Below, piece after piece: positions 1 through 7,654 of a stretch of 20,413 bases of DNA (positions within the stretch are counted from its first letter, which is position 1; the number at the start of each line of letters is the position of its first letter). The translations under genes and the position numbers were made by a program. The notes beneath the pieces are model-generated. The model was not told the origin of the DNA and did not search any database. It saw only the letters and a program-made list of their open reading frames with translations. Source of the stretch: a virus. The stretch lies in the IMG/VR virus record IMGVR_UViG_3300025853_000858, positions 1 through 20,413 of that record. One strand, given 5' to 3'.

Positions 1-36
1 GGCCGCAAAGCCCTCGTCGGTTCCGTATCCGGCCAT
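1..36 (-). CDS. Head-tail connector/adaptor protein, N-terminal fragment
   Basis: Only the first 12 codons are in the window (MAGYGTDEGFAA); the gene runs off the left edge. An ATG at 36-34 is preceded on the minus strand by a strong ribosome site (AGGGGGTGAT). The MAGYGTDxGF opening resembles the start of short phage head-tail adaptor proteins, often labelled DnaT-like ssDNA-binding, that follow the capsid gene in alphaproteobacterial prophages. Position directly downstream of capsid and a small head protein fits that. The identification rests on 12 residues and on synteny, so it is tentative. Confidence 0.5.
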   Translation of the reverse strand, partial: MAGYGTDEGFAA

Positions 37-85
37 AGATCACCCCCTTGTGCGACGGGTCGACATAAGCCGCCCCGCCGTTTGC

Positions 86-355
86 TTAGCTGGCCTTGGC
101 GGCTTTAATTGCAGCGATCAGCTCATCATCACTCAGACCGTCGAAATCAACGCCAGCCTCAATGGCCTGCTCTTCAAGGCCGATGCGCTTCTTGGTCTTC
201 GCGGGATTTGTGATCGCCACTTCTGCGCCCGAAAGCGTGGCCTTTCCGACCAGATAACGGGGGAGTGTATCGCCTTTGATCGGCAACTCAGTGCCAACAT
301 TTACGCGTTTCCCTTGGGAATCATAGACGCCCGCTTGCGTGATTTTTGCTTTCAT
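86..355 (-). CDS. Small phage head-module protein with HeH/LEM-like C-terminus
   Basis: An 89-aa protein between the major capsid gene and the head-tail connector. The N-terminal half (KAKITQAGVYDSQGKRVNVG...) looks like a small beta domain. The C-terminal 20 residues (VDFDGLSDDELIAAIKAAKA) resemble the short helix-extended-helix (HeH/LEM-like) motif found at the ends of small phage structural proteins. The start is chosen because AGAGGAA lies 8 nt before the ATG. Base composition matches the neighbours. An accessory head or head-completion role is inferred from position only; the exact function is unknown. Confidence 0.7.
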   Translation of the reverse strand: MKAKITQAGVYDSQGKRVNVGTELPIKGDTLPRYLVGKATLSGAEVAITNPAKTKKRIGLEEQAIEAGVDFDGLSDDELIAAIKAAKAS

Positions 356-391
356 TTGGAATTCCTCTCATCTGACTTTGCTGTTCTTGTG

Positions 392-414
392 AAAGGGGCC
401 GGCTTCCCAGCCCC
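392..414 (-). terminator. Hairpin with short T run after the capsid gene
   Basis: On the minus strand GGGGCTGG-gaag-CCGGCCCC (arms 414-407 and 402-395, one internal mismatch) is followed by TTT. It lies just downstream of the capsid stop and before the next ribosome site. It is probably a partial terminator or 3'-end stabiliser that lets capsid mRNA outnumber downstream genes. The short T run makes full termination doubtful. Confidence 0.45.
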
Positions 415-435
415 TCGACAAACACAGCAGTTAGA

Positions 436-1422
436 TCAGGTCGATTGCGCCACGCCGCAGTTGTCTTCCGCGTCGAACTTGATCTCCAGCGAGGCTGCAG
501 CCATGGTGATGAAATTGTAATCATCCTCAGGGTTTGCGCGGAACTGAGCGCGGGTTGTCATCGGCATGCCGTTGAGAACCTGCACAACGCGGCGATCCTT
601 GACCAAAGCGATGATCTCATCGGCAGCGATGCTGTCGGCGGGGATGATCTCTTTCAGGCCGCCGAGCTCCATGACACGCTGAGCGATGGTTTTCGGATAG
701 CCGGTCGTGAACTCCGTGCTGGTTGCATAGAACCAATCATCCCAGTTGACATAGACCGTCGCAGGAACCTTGAAGTTGTCGCCGTGCAGCAGCTTCAAGG
801 TTGCGGTGATCTCCGCCAGCCACTGCGCGCCAGTTGCCCCGTTGAGCGTCACGCCCGTGGAGCGGGTGTTGCGTTTGGGGTGGTTACGAAGGCCGTAGAG
901 CTGGCTGCCGTTGACAACAATCTTTGCGTCGCCGTCGAGTGCGATGCTCTCCAGCTTTTCAGCCGTGCGGCGCATGGCATTGCTGCGACCTGCGCTGTCG
1001 AGCTGGAAACCCTCGGTGCGCGCTGCCTCAACCTCACGCCAGCCATAGCTGAACGGGCTGTCGATGATCGGCAGCGGCGTGCCGTGGTAGTCAAAGGTGG
1101 GCTTGTCGGTGCGCCCCTTCGAGCGCCCATCGAGCGAGATGTGAGCCTCGCCGCTGTCGCTGATGGTCTGGAAGAAGTGCACCAGCTTGCCAATGGGCAT
1201 GGGGGTCGCAACAGAGGCAGCAAGGTCGTTGAACACAGCAAGAGTGCTGCGCTGGACCTCGATACCTTCACGATCCCACTGGCCCCAGACATCCTTGGGG
1301 AGAGGCAGCGCGTTGCCGATTACGGTTTGCCCATAAGCATTCGCGAGGGCGGTTTGAGAAGCGTTGAAGTGACGGCGGTTCGCCAGCACAAACGCCTGCT
1401 GTTCGGGTGTGAATTTCAGCAT
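436..1422 (-). CDS. Major capsid protein (HK97-like fold)
   Basis: A 328-aa protein in the capsid position, after protease/scaffold and decoration genes. Segments such as LPKDVWGQWDREGIEVQRS, AVFNDLAASVATPMPIGKLVHFFQ, SLDGRSKGRTDKP and VKDRRVVQVLNGMPMTTRAQFRANPEDDY resemble a family of roughly 330-aa phage coat proteins that databases variously label major capsid, encapsulin-like or DUF6260. There is no N-terminal delta domain of the classic HK97 gp5 kind, so scaffolding probably comes from the separate protein at 1872-3005. The ATG at 1422 has an excellent ribosome site (TAAGGAGGG) overlapping the stop of the upstream gene, as expected for the most abundant virion protein. It is not a true encapsulin, because it sits inside a full head module. 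Confidence 0.88.
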   Translation of the reverse strand: MLKFTPEQQAFVLANRRHFNASQTALANAYGQTVIGNALPLPKDVWGQWDREGIEVQRSTLAVFNDLAASVATPMPIGKLVHFFQTISDSGEAHISLDGRSKGRTDKPTFDYHGTPLPIIDSPFSYGWREVEAARTEGFQLDSAGRSNAMRRTAEKLESIALDGDAKIVVNGSQLYGLRNHPKRNTRSTGVTLNGATGAQWLAEITATLKLLHGDNFKVPATVYVNWDDWFYATSTEFTTGYPKTIAQRVMELGGLKEIIPADSIAADEIIALVKDRRVVQVLNGMPMTTRAQFRANPEDDYNFITMAAASLEIKFDAEDNCGVAQST

Positions 1423-1434
1423 AGCAGGCCCTCC

Positions 1435-1875
1435 TTAGGCCGGAACGTTGTAGCTGTTGGCGATGATCACATCAGCCAGGGCGCCAGCCGCGTAAGCGCC
1501 AGGCGTGTCATCAAAGAAGGCGAAGACAATATCGCCCGCAGTGGTGGCTGCAGCGAGGCGACCAGCTGCCGAAATCTTCAGGGGTGCGCCCTTGGCATAG
1601 GTTGCAGCGGCCAGAGCGCACTGGAACACGTCATTGACCTGCGCCTCATAGGCGACGCCAGTATCGCCGGAGGTATAGGCATCAGCGATGGTCTGATCCG
1701 CAAAATCAACCACACCAAGGATCAGAGGGCGTTTGGCCAGCGAGGTGGTGATCTGCGCAAGAGCAGTTGCCGTTTCCTCGACAAACGTGCCGGGCAGAAG
1801 TGCGCCAGACACGGGGAGGTTTACGGTGCGGGGTTGGCGGTTGATCGGACCGCGATAGATCACGTTGCCGCTCAT
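1435..1875 (-). CDS. Capsid decoration/cement-type protein (DUF2190-like)
   Basis: A 146-aa protein, rich in Ala, Gly, Thr and Val, with beta-strand pattern (VNLPVSGALLPGTFVEE..., RPLILGVVDFADQTIADAYTSGDTGVAYEAQVNDVFQCALA). Small beta-rich proteins directly upstream of the capsid gene are commonly decoration or head-stabilising proteins, and the sequence resembles the DUF2190 class. The start ATG overlaps the stop of the protease/scaffold gene (ATGA, 1872-1875), and the stop is followed after 12 nt by the capsid start, so the three are translationally linked. The role is inferred from size, composition and synteny. Confidence 0.65.
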   Translation of the reverse strand: MSGNVIYRGPINRQPRTVNLPVSGALLPGTFVEETATALAQITTSLAKRPLILGVVDFADQTIADAYTSGDTGVAYEAQVNDVFQCALAAATYAKGAPLKISAAGRLAAATTAGDIVFAFFDDTPGAYAAGALADVIIANSYNVPA

Positions 1876-3005
1876 TTGCCTGCCTCCATGCCCGCATTGA
1901 GATCGACGCCCGCGAATTCATCTTCCGCGTTCGTTGTGAGTGGTGCCCCGTTAAGGCCCGCAGCCTTTCCGGGCTTCGCCTTCTCGGCCAACTTGCGTGC
2001 GGCGTTGAGGGTCAGCTCCTTGGCCGATTCCTCGTCCAGCACGTTCGCTTTGACGATGGCGGCGACATGGCCAGCAAGCTCCGCATCGTCCTTTGCCTTG
2101 GCGTTTGCCTGCATGGCGCTGAGGTTGTCGGTCAGCGGCTTCACGGCGTTCGCAACCGATGCGGTTACTGTTTCACCGAATTTTTCGAAGCTTTCCGAGA
2201 GGGTGTTCACCTTCGCGGAAAGGGCCTCGAACTGCTCTTTCGTCACAGTCATTGGATTGTCCTTTCTGTTTTCAACAGGTTCCCGCTCGGCGGGCATAGC
2301 CCCCAGAAACGCGGCCTTCATTCGCTCCCACATTGACGCGCGCTCGCGCCGATCAAGAGCCTCGAGCATGCGCATGCCTGCCCAATCCAGTTCGCGGTCA
2401 GCATCCTCAATGGCTGAGTTGATGACCTCAATTTCTTCGTGTTCGCCCTTGGCGTTGACCAGCATTCCGACGCCCTGCTCGGGGGTCGCGGCACCTTCCT
2501 CATTGAGAAGGATCGCGTCGTGATCCCAGTAGATGTCGGTAGCGTCATGCTTGAAGCCGTCGCCGTTCGCGACTGGCTGGAGGGTGCACAGAAGCCCCGT
2601 CGAGGTGTGAACCGCCTCTCCTGCTTCAATCGCAGCGAGAACGCCACGACCGCCTTCCGTGCGATTGGCAACCTCGATATCAATCACCTTGTCGAGTAGA
2701 ACGCGGCCCCCTTCTTGGCGGGCATTCTCATTCCACGCGCCAATGTAGCCAACATTGATGCCTTCCGGATCTCGGGCACTGATGAACTTGCCGTTGATGG
2801 TCGGGTGACCAAGCGGCGCAGGCGTCCTGTTCAGCCCTTCGAAGGACTTTGCGATCTCATCGGCAGGATACCGGATGCCATTCATAACAATGTTGTCCGG
2901 CAGGGTTGCGCTCGGAACGACAATCACGTCACGCCCGTTGCGCTTCTCCTTGCGTGCCGATTTGGCATTGGCGATACTGCGGACATTCACACGAACTTGC
3001 TTCAT
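1872..3005 (-). CDS. DUF2213-type capsid maturation protease with scaffold-like C-terminus
   Basis: The ATG at 3005 overlaps the portal stop (ATGA) and gives 377 aa; longer in-frame extensions run inside the portal gene and are rejected. The N-terminal part (about 1-215) has the DUF2213 pattern: RNGRDVIVVPSATLPDNIVMNGIRYP, then NRTPAPLGHPTINGKFISARDPEGIN, then HTSTGLLC. This family occupies the head-maturation protease slot of many phages. The C-terminal part (about 250-377) begins MTVTKEQFEALSAKVNTLSESFEKF and is Lys/Glu/Ala-rich and coiled-coil-like, as in protease-scaffold fusions. An internal ATG at that point (codon 253) could be a separate start giving a scaffold-only product. No catalytic residues are assigned with certainty. 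Confidence 0.75.
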   Translation of the reverse strand: MKQVRVNVRSIANAKSARKEKRNGRDVIVVPSATLPDNIVMNGIRYPADEIAKSFEGLNRTPAPLGHPTINGKFISARDPEGINVGYIGAWNENARQEGGRVLLDKVIDIEVANRTEGGRGVLAAIEAGEAVHTSTGLLCTLQPVANGDGFKHDATDIYWDHDAILLNEEGAATPEQGVGMLVNAKGEHEEIEVINSAIEDADRELDWAGMRMLEALDRRERASMWERMKAAFLGAMPAEREPVENRKDNPMTVTKEQFEALSAKVNTLSESFEKFGETVTASVANAVKPLTDNLSAMQANAKAKDDAELAGHVAAIVKANVLDEESAKELTLNAARKLAEKAKPGKAAGLNGAPLTTNAEDEFAGVDLNAGMEAGK

Positions 3006-4318
3006 TCGTTGCTTCCTTCTGCTTCGGTGAGCGGGTCCATATCGACCGCACCACGGATTTCGTCGTCCGTGAAAATAATGTCGCCAGCCATCCCGCCGAT
3101 GCCTGCCGATGCGCTTTTGGCGTTGATGTCTGCCATTTTCACAGCACGCTCCATCTTCTCCGCGCTGCTGCTTTCGGTCAGGTCGGACCAGTTGATGACC
3201 CAATCGCGTTCTGGCAGGATTCGGACCTGCTCCAGCCTGTTGATGAATTCCTGAATGCTGGGCCGTGCAATGTTGATGCGCCGCGCCATGTTCGTCGCGT
3301 TCCACTCCCGCACATCTTCCGTGCTGGCCCGTTCTCCGGTTTGGTTACCGATGAGGATTTTTTGCGGCATCGGGATGGATGCTGCGAATTCCTGCACCCG
3401 CACATTGAAGAAGTGCTCGGGGCTCGGCAGTGTCACGTTGAGCGTCTTCGCCGTCATGCCTTGCAGCATCAGCAGCTTGTCAAATCCCTTCTGGAAGTCG
3501 TCGACTTGCTCATTCATGGCGTCGGCGAGGCCGTCCACCTCGACACCCATTGCCCGCGCCATTTCCGCGATCTTGGCCTCTTTATCGACCTCAAGAACGG
3601 GCGCAGACTTTGCGTTCTTCCAGAAGCCTTCGCCACCAGCGCCGCCGATCTTTTCTAGATCCAGCAGCGCGTTGTAGCCCGGCTCCAGCATTGATCGGCA
3701 ATGCACCGTGCCATCCGCAGACCAGATGATGACGCGATCCGGATGCAGGTCGAAACTACGCGCTTTGAGCTGGCCGCTCTCGGCCCCCACCGCAGCCTCG
3801 TGAAACGCATACATCTTCGGGTGGCCGTAGGTCAGACTGTTCTCGTCTGTATCCCAGTCCGCAACGGTGAGCTGGCCAGCCCAAGCGGGGATCACCTCCA
3901 CCAGCCCGTCAAGCCCGCCACCGACAGTGTCAACGGGCTGGTTAAACCGCTTATCATCCGCAAAGCGCAGGATCAGGCCGGAATACCCGCCCACCATCGA
4001 CTTGCGGTCAGCATCTGCGAACTTTTGCCAGACCCGCAGATCGGCGAAACGCTGACGAATTGCTGTCTCCATATCGCTCTCGGTGGGCTTCTCGCTCTCC
4101 CAGATCGAAGGGTTGTCCTGCCATGTTTTCAGGATGGTCTTTTCAACTGCCGCCGTGGCCAGCCCGTTGCGCTGATAGATGCCATATGTCGCGGCAAAGG
4201 TGATCGTATCGGGCCACCCGAAGTCCTTTCGATGATTGTGCTTTGCCTCTGGGAAGTAGCCGGGGAACATGGCCTCCACGCGTCGCGCCGCATTCATGAT
4301 GATCTGCATAGGTTTCAT
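3002..4318 (-). CDS. Phage portal protein (DUF1073 / Phage_portal_3 family)
   Basis: A 438-aa protein between terL and the protease, the canonical portal slot. The opening FGWPDTITFAATYGIYQRNGLATAAVEKTILKTWQDNP, the VGGYSGLILRFAD block, and the later FNVRVQEFAASIPMPQKILIGNQTGERASTEDVREWNATNMARR segment are typical of the DUF1073 portal family. The start ATG overlaps the terL stop (ATGA, 4315-4318) and the stop overlaps the next start (ATGA, 3002-3005). Members are sometimes auto-labelled 'anti-CBASS Acb1 family' because the Acb1 domain shares a database neighbourhood with this portal family. The position and portal motifs here support portal, not an anti-defence enzyme. Confidence 0.85.
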   Translation of the reverse strand: MKPMQIIMNAARRVEAMFPGYFPEAKHNHRKDFGWPDTITFAATYGIYQRNGLATAAVEKTILKTWQDNPSIWESEKPTESDMETAIRQRFADLRVWQKFADADRKSMVGGYSGLILRFADDKRFNQPVDTVGGGLDGLVEVIPAWAGQLTVADWDTDENSLTYGHPKMYAFHEAAVGAESGQLKARSFDLHPDRVIIWSADGTVHCRSMLEPGYNALLDLEKIGGAGGEGFWKNAKSAPVLEVDKEAKIAEMARAMGVEVDGLADAMNEQVDDFQKGFDKLLMLQGMTAKTLNVTLPSPEHFFNVRVQEFAASIPMPQKILIGNQTGERASTEDVREWNATNMARRINIARPSIQEFINRLEQVRILPERDWVINWSDLTESSSAEKMERAVKMADINAKSASAGIGGMAGDIIFTDDEIRGAVDMDPLTEAEGSNE

Positions 4319-5715
4319 CTGCGGTGCCTCTTTGTGAGCATCATTGCTACCTGCGGAGCTTCGTTCAGAAGCGCATTGAACGCCCTACTCGTGCCGTCGA
4401 CGGCATCGTCATGTGCAGCAATCGGGAAGCCCTCAAGCTCGCTGAACCACGCTTCGTTCCACGATCCACGCACAACCCAAACGTTTCCGGCTTCGGCCTG
4501 CGCCGAGAAGGGCGAGAACCGTGTGATCTTGTCGCCGCTCTCCGTCGAGAACCGGACGTTATAGCCCTCAAGGTGCTTGGCGATATCCGAGACCTGTGAC
4601 TTACCCGCCTGCCCCGGATCCTGAGGAATATTGACCTCTGTTTCAGGCCCATCCTCGCCAGCCGTGCCCTTGAGCATTGCCCGCACGCCGCTCGGCCCAT
4701 GATGGCCCCAGCGCGCGTCAGCCACGATGATGCGGCCATCAGGACAGCGCCCGACCTTCACGCCAGCCGTTGCGTCTGGATCGTTGCCATCGGTCTTCGG
4801 TGTGGCTGCCAAATCCCAGCCACGAACCCACCGACAATCAGGCGGGACACGGTCGAGCATGTTCGACTGTGTGACCCACTCCCGCTTGAAATAGAGCCCT
4901 GCAGCGGGTCTGATTTTCCAATTGCCCCCAAGAAGGCGCTCACGCTCGACGGTCGGCAGCGCCATCAACGAGGCCATGTAGCCCGGGTCAGCCGCCATCA
5001 GGGCTTTGTTATCCGTCAGCCGCGCCGCGATGAACGTCACCGACTTCGGCGGGATTGGAACCTGCTCCCCATCTTCGCCAAGCATCGTGTATTCGGCCAA
5101 TTCAGCCGGATCACTGGCCCAGACGATCTTGTCACCGATCCGAACGAACCACCGGACCTTGCCGGAGCGCTCGAGGATCGGCAGCCCCGTCTCTTGGTCG
5201 ATCCACCACTCAATGAACCGCGCCACCCAGCTATCCGCATCAGGGTTGCAGGTGGCCCGCACGTAGGGCCTGACCCCACACATCGAACGGTTGCGCGAGA
5301 GCATGTAGAAGAACTGCTTCTCGCTGAAATGCGTCAGCTCATCGAAGAGGATGAGCGGAATCTGCGACCCCTGATAGTTGTTGACCGTCTTGTCATGCTC
5401 GAGGTGAGCCATAGTGACGGCGGAACCGGCTGGAAATTTCCAATCCAGCACGTTCTCGCGCGGCGATGCGCCGAGGGTTGAGTAGAGCTTTAGGCTTTCA
5501 TCCCAGAGCCCGCCCTCGTTGCGGATCTGGACCGTTGAGCGGCGAAAGAACACCGCACCGAACTCAGGGTTATGGATGTGCCGAAGCGGCTCCATGAGCA
5601 ACGCCCACGTCTTGCCCCCGCCTGCCGATCCTCCGTAAATTGCAATATCCGCCGACGAGCTGAGAAACTGCATCTGCGGCCCAGCTTGTGGCCGGATTGC
5701 ATTAGCCGCGGCCAT
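4315..5715 (-). CDS. terL: Terminase large subunit (DNA-packaging ATPase/nuclease)
   Basis: A 466-aa protein with both terminase domains. The ATPase half has Walker A GGSAGGGKT (28-36) and Walker B LILFDE (121-126). The nuclease half has the RNase-H-like acidic set: WDLAATPKT (Asp301), IPQDPGQAGKSQ (Asp366) and HDDAVDG (Asp437/438/440). It drives packaging of concatemeric DNA through the portal and cuts the ends. The start lies 14 nt inside terS, and its stop overlaps the portal ATG, so terS-terL-portal form one translational chain. Length is normal for the family. The packaging strategy (pac or cos) cannot be read from this. Confidence 0.95.
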   Translation of the reverse strand: MAAANAIRPQAGPQMQFLSSSADIAIYGGSAGGGKTWALLMEPLRHIHNPEFGAVFFRRSTVQIRNEGGLWDESLKLYSTLGASPRENVLDWKFPAGSAVTMAHLEHDKTVNNYQGSQIPLILFDELTHFSEKQFFYMLSRNRSMCGVRPYVRATCNPDADSWVARFIEWWIDQETGLPILERSGKVRWFVRIGDKIVWASDPAELAEYTMLGEDGEQVPIPPKSVTFIAARLTDNKALMAADPGYMASLMALPTVERERLLGGNWKIRPAAGLYFKREWVTQSNMLDRVPPDCRWVRGWDLAATPKTDGNDPDATAGVKVGRCPDGRIIVADARWGHHGPSGVRAMLKGTAGEDGPETEVNIPQDPGQAGKSQVSDIAKHLEGYNVRFSTESGDKITRFSPFSAQAEAGNVWVVRGSWNEAWFSELEGFPIAAHDDAVDGTSRAFNALLNEAPQVAMMLTKRHRR

Positions 5716-6154
5716 TGTCCGGAAGCTGGAAGATCGTCACCTGCTGTTGAGGCAGATCCTTGCCGTCCTTTCCCGTGTGCTCCATGCGCGCGCGAGCTGG
5801 TGCCTCAAGCCCAAACAGCTTCGCCTTGCCTGTAGTGGCAGAGACCATCGCGGACGGATTTCCGACCTTGGCCGCCAAAACTCGCGCCTCCTCGTATTCT
5901 TTGAGGGCCTCCATCCGCGAGAACATGGACAGGGCTTGGGCGTGCTGTTGGAGCTCTTGTATTCTTAGGGAGACCTTAGGGTGATCGAGAAGCTGACTGG
6001 CCTCCACATAAACCCAGTTGTCGCGGGCATTCTCGTCGGTGTTATAGGCCCTGCGATAGGCCTCCGCCGCGTTTCCCGTCTCGAAATATGCGAGGGCAAA
6101 TGCTTCCTGCTTGGGCGTGAGCGGCTTGTCTGTGGCTTCGTCCACTTTAGACAT
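5702..6154 (-). CDS. terS: Terminase small subunit
   Basis: A 150-aa protein of the Terminase_2 type: LTPKQEAFALAYFETGNAAEAYRRAYNT is the N-terminal DNA-binding helix-turn-helix, followed by HPKVSLRIQELQQH and a helical region with FGLEAPARARMEHTG near the C-terminus. It recognises the packaging start site and recruits TerL. The ATG at 6154 has a strong ribosome site (GGAGGTG). A terminator-like hairpin lies immediately upstream, so expression needs either read-through/antitermination or a promoter hidden in the short leader. Confidence 0.9.
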   Translation of the reverse strand: MSKVDEATDKPLTPKQEAFALAYFETGNAAEAYRRAYNTDENARDNWVYVEASQLLDHPKVSLRIQELQQHAQALSMFSRMEALKEYEEARVLAAKVGNPSAMVSATTGKAKLFGLEAPARARMEHTGKDGKDLPQQQVTIFQLPDNGRG

Positions 6155-6170
6155 CGCCCACCTCCAAACG

Positions 6171-6199
6171 AAAAACGCCCCGAGCTTCCCCGAGGCGTT
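6171..6199 (-). terminator. Rho-independent-type terminator upstream of terS
   Basis: On the minus strand AACGCC and GGCGTT form the outer stem (6199-6194 with 6179-6174), two further CG pairs lie inside it, and GTTTTTCG follows. It stops leftward transcription from the AT-rich gene at 6285-6917 before terS. The T run is on the minus strand only. The late operon must therefore be read by an antiterminated or separately initiated transcript. Confidence 0.7.
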
Positions 6200-6207
6200 G
6201 CAGTGCT

Positions 6208-6270
6208 ATGGTCATAACCATGCCGTTGTCACCCACTTTGCACAAGATGTTGTGTGCCGTCAAGTGGGTG
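6208..6270. repeat. Cluster of inverted repeats after the AT-rich gene
   Basis: Three perfect inverted repeats lie here. ATGGT-cata-ACCAT is at 6208-6221. CACCCACTT (6230-6238) pairs with AAGTGGGTG (6262-6270). Nested inside that loop is CACAA-gatg-TTGTG (6241-6254). The bifurcated structure is non-coding and sits between the AT-rich gene and the terminator. It could be an RNA 3' structure, a protein-binding site, or a scar of the insertion. Confidence 0.7.
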
Positions 6271-6284
6271 GTCGATGTTAGGAG

Positions 6285-6917
6285 TTAAGCAGCCGGATTC
6301 CCCGAATTTGGTCTAGCCACAAACTTTATTGATCCATTTGATGCCTGAGTGAGGGCTTCGGCCATGCTCCCGTGAACCAAAAAGGTTACGCAGTCATACT
6401 CACAATCCGTAAGAATGCAATTTTCAAAGCCAATAACACCGTTTAGGTAGGAGTCGCCTATTTCAATAAAATTACAAGAATTTACTGAAAGCCCGTTTGC
6501 AGTAACATTGTTCAAAAAACCAATCACCATTGGTCCGACGAAACGGCACCTATGGAAGCGCTTTCCTGACACTTTCTGATGTTGAAAGCTCCAAATGTCC
6601 TTCGCGAAGATCACTTCTCCCTCAAAGCTATCATCTAAAATGTTGACACGGGTACTTTCCTCGGCGCGTTTCAGATTAACCATGCGACGGGATCGCGCCT
6701 CAAGAAACAAGCCAAACAAATATAAGCAAAAGGAGAAAGCTATCGCACAGGATATACCTACTACCAGATAGCCAACCGGGCCCCAGACAGACAACCAGTT
6801 CGTAACAGCTGCCACGTATGCGCCGAGCCCAGTCACGGCAATCTGCCCAGACAAATAAACGAAGAGCGCCAAGCGCGACTCCAGTCTATCGAGTTGTTTA
6901 TTGATCCAGTTCCACAT
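6285..6917 (-). CDS. AT-rich two-TM membrane protein with beta-helix-like domain (moron)
   Basis: A 210-aa protein with no recognised family. Two hydrophobic segments (about 18-40 and 45-72) form a hairpin in the inner membrane, followed by basic EARSRRMVNLKR. Residues about 90-185 have a repeated beta-strand/turn pattern with regularly placed Cys and Phe (FHRCRFVGPMVIGFLNN, NSCNFIEIGDSYLNG, FENCILTDCEYDC) resembling degenerate pentapeptide or right-handed beta-helix rungs. Composition differs sharply from its surroundings: 6421-6480 has 20 G/C in 60, against 41 in 60 at 7141-7200. The ATG at 6917 lacks a close strong ribosome site; AGGAG lies 17 nt upstream, in better position for an out-of-frame ATG. 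It has its own terminator. A superinfection-exclusion or defence role is a guess from architecture and position. Confidence 0.75.
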   Translation of the reverse strand: MWNWINKQLDRLESRLALFVYLSGQIAVTGLGAYVAAVTNWLSVWGPVGYLVVGISCAIAFSFCLYLFGLFLEARSRRMVNLKRAEESTRVNILDDSFEGEVIFAKDIWSFQHQKVSGKRFHRCRFVGPMVIGFLNNVTANGLSVNSCNFIEIGDSYLNGVIGFENCILTDCEYDCVTFLVHGSMAEALTQASNGSIKFVARPNSGNPAA

Positions 6918-7027
6918 GTGGAATTCATCTCACAGTTCTCCTACGAGTGTCGAGTTTTTTTACACTTTGAGGCCACTTGAAATAATTGACGCAATGGACC
7001 GCAAATTCTCCGTGTGCCCTTGCCCCC

Positions 7028-7654
7028 TCACCCCTCCACCACATCACGCAGCCGCCGCACAGCCGCCACAAAACTCCGCCCTGCCGCAGTCAGCACGCCC
7101 AGATCGTGCAGCGTCTCTGCCTGCCGGACCACGCCTGCGAGAATGTGGCGCTCCCACGGGCGCAGCTTGGCCATGTGCGCGTCCCACGCTGCCATAGCGT
7201 TGCGGGCATCACGCACCCGCTCATCCTCGGTGCGCAGGTCTGGCCGATCATCCGCCCGCGTCTCCAGCCGCTCTGGCATGAACTCCATCTTGGAAATGCT
7301 CGGGAACCGCGAGCGGCCCAGCACCAGCCGCGAATAGGCGCCGTGTGCGCGATCATAGGCCGTGAACACCTCCCACAGCTTAGCCGCCTCGTCGCCCTCT
7401 GCCGCCAGCGTGATAGCCTGCCCCGCCTGCTCGCACATGATCGGATCCAGCAGCGTTGACCGGTTCGCCCGTGGCATGTGCCGCTTGCGCGCTTCCCGCA
7501 CCGTCTCGGTCGGGTTGTCGATCTCGATTGTCGCCTTGTTCACCTGCTCGGCCTCCTGCCAGTTTTGTTGCATCGCCCTCTTGCCGCCTTTCTTCTGCCT
7601 GCGCCTCGCCGCGCGGCTGTAGGCTCTCGGGGTGATTTGGTCGTGTTTGGTCAT
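7028..7654 (-). CDS. Phage protein of unknown function, last gene of replication operon
   Basis: 208 aa from the ATG that overlaps the upstream stop (ATGA, 7651-7654); further in-frame starts lie inside the neighbour and are rejected. The first 30 residues are very basic (PRAYSRAARRRQKKGGKRA), suggesting nucleic-acid contact. The rest is mostly helical, ending LRPWERHILAGVVRQAETLHDLGVLTAAGRSFVAAVRRLRDVVEG. No catalytic motif is visible. Its place as the last gene before the packaging module is where lambdoid phages keep their late-gene activator (Q), so a late-transcription role is possible but unproven. Confidence 0.7.
   Translation of the reverse strand: MTKHDQITPRAYSRAARRRQKKGGKRAMQQNWQEAEQVNKATIEIDNPTETVREARKRHMPRANRSTLLDPIMCEQAGQAITLAAEGDEAAKLWEVFTAYDRAHGAYSRLVLGRSRFPSISKMEFMPERLETRADDRPDLRTEDERVRDARNAMAAWDAHMAKLRPWERHILAGVVRQAETLHDLGVLTAAGRSFVAAVRRLRDVVEG

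Noticed and set aside
436-1422. Encapsulin nanocompartment
   Set aside because: The protein may be labelled encapsulin-like, but it sits within a complete terminase-portal-protease-decoration head module with no cargo enzyme.
445-2523. A 692-codon open frame on the plus strand, antisense to capsid and protease genes
   Set aside because: It runs opposite to genes with clear family likeness and good ribosome sites, has Cys/Arg/Val-rich composition typical of GC-rich antisense frames, and crosses several real gene boundaries.
1872-3305. 477-aa version of the protease/scaffold protein
   Set aside because: The extra 100 N-terminal codons lie inside the portal gene. The ATG at 3005 overlaps the portal stop exactly as at other junctions in this operon.
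3002-4318. Anti-CBASS (Acb1) enzyme instead of portal
   Set aside because: The family neighbourhood invites this label, but the gene lies between terL and the capsid protease, has portal length and DUF1073 portal blocks, and no separate phosphodiesterase domain is visible.
6986-7459. Plus-strand open frames opposite the unknown gene at 7028-7654
   Set aside because: They have no ribosome sites, are Arg/Pro/His-rich shadows and mirror the minus-strand codon structure.
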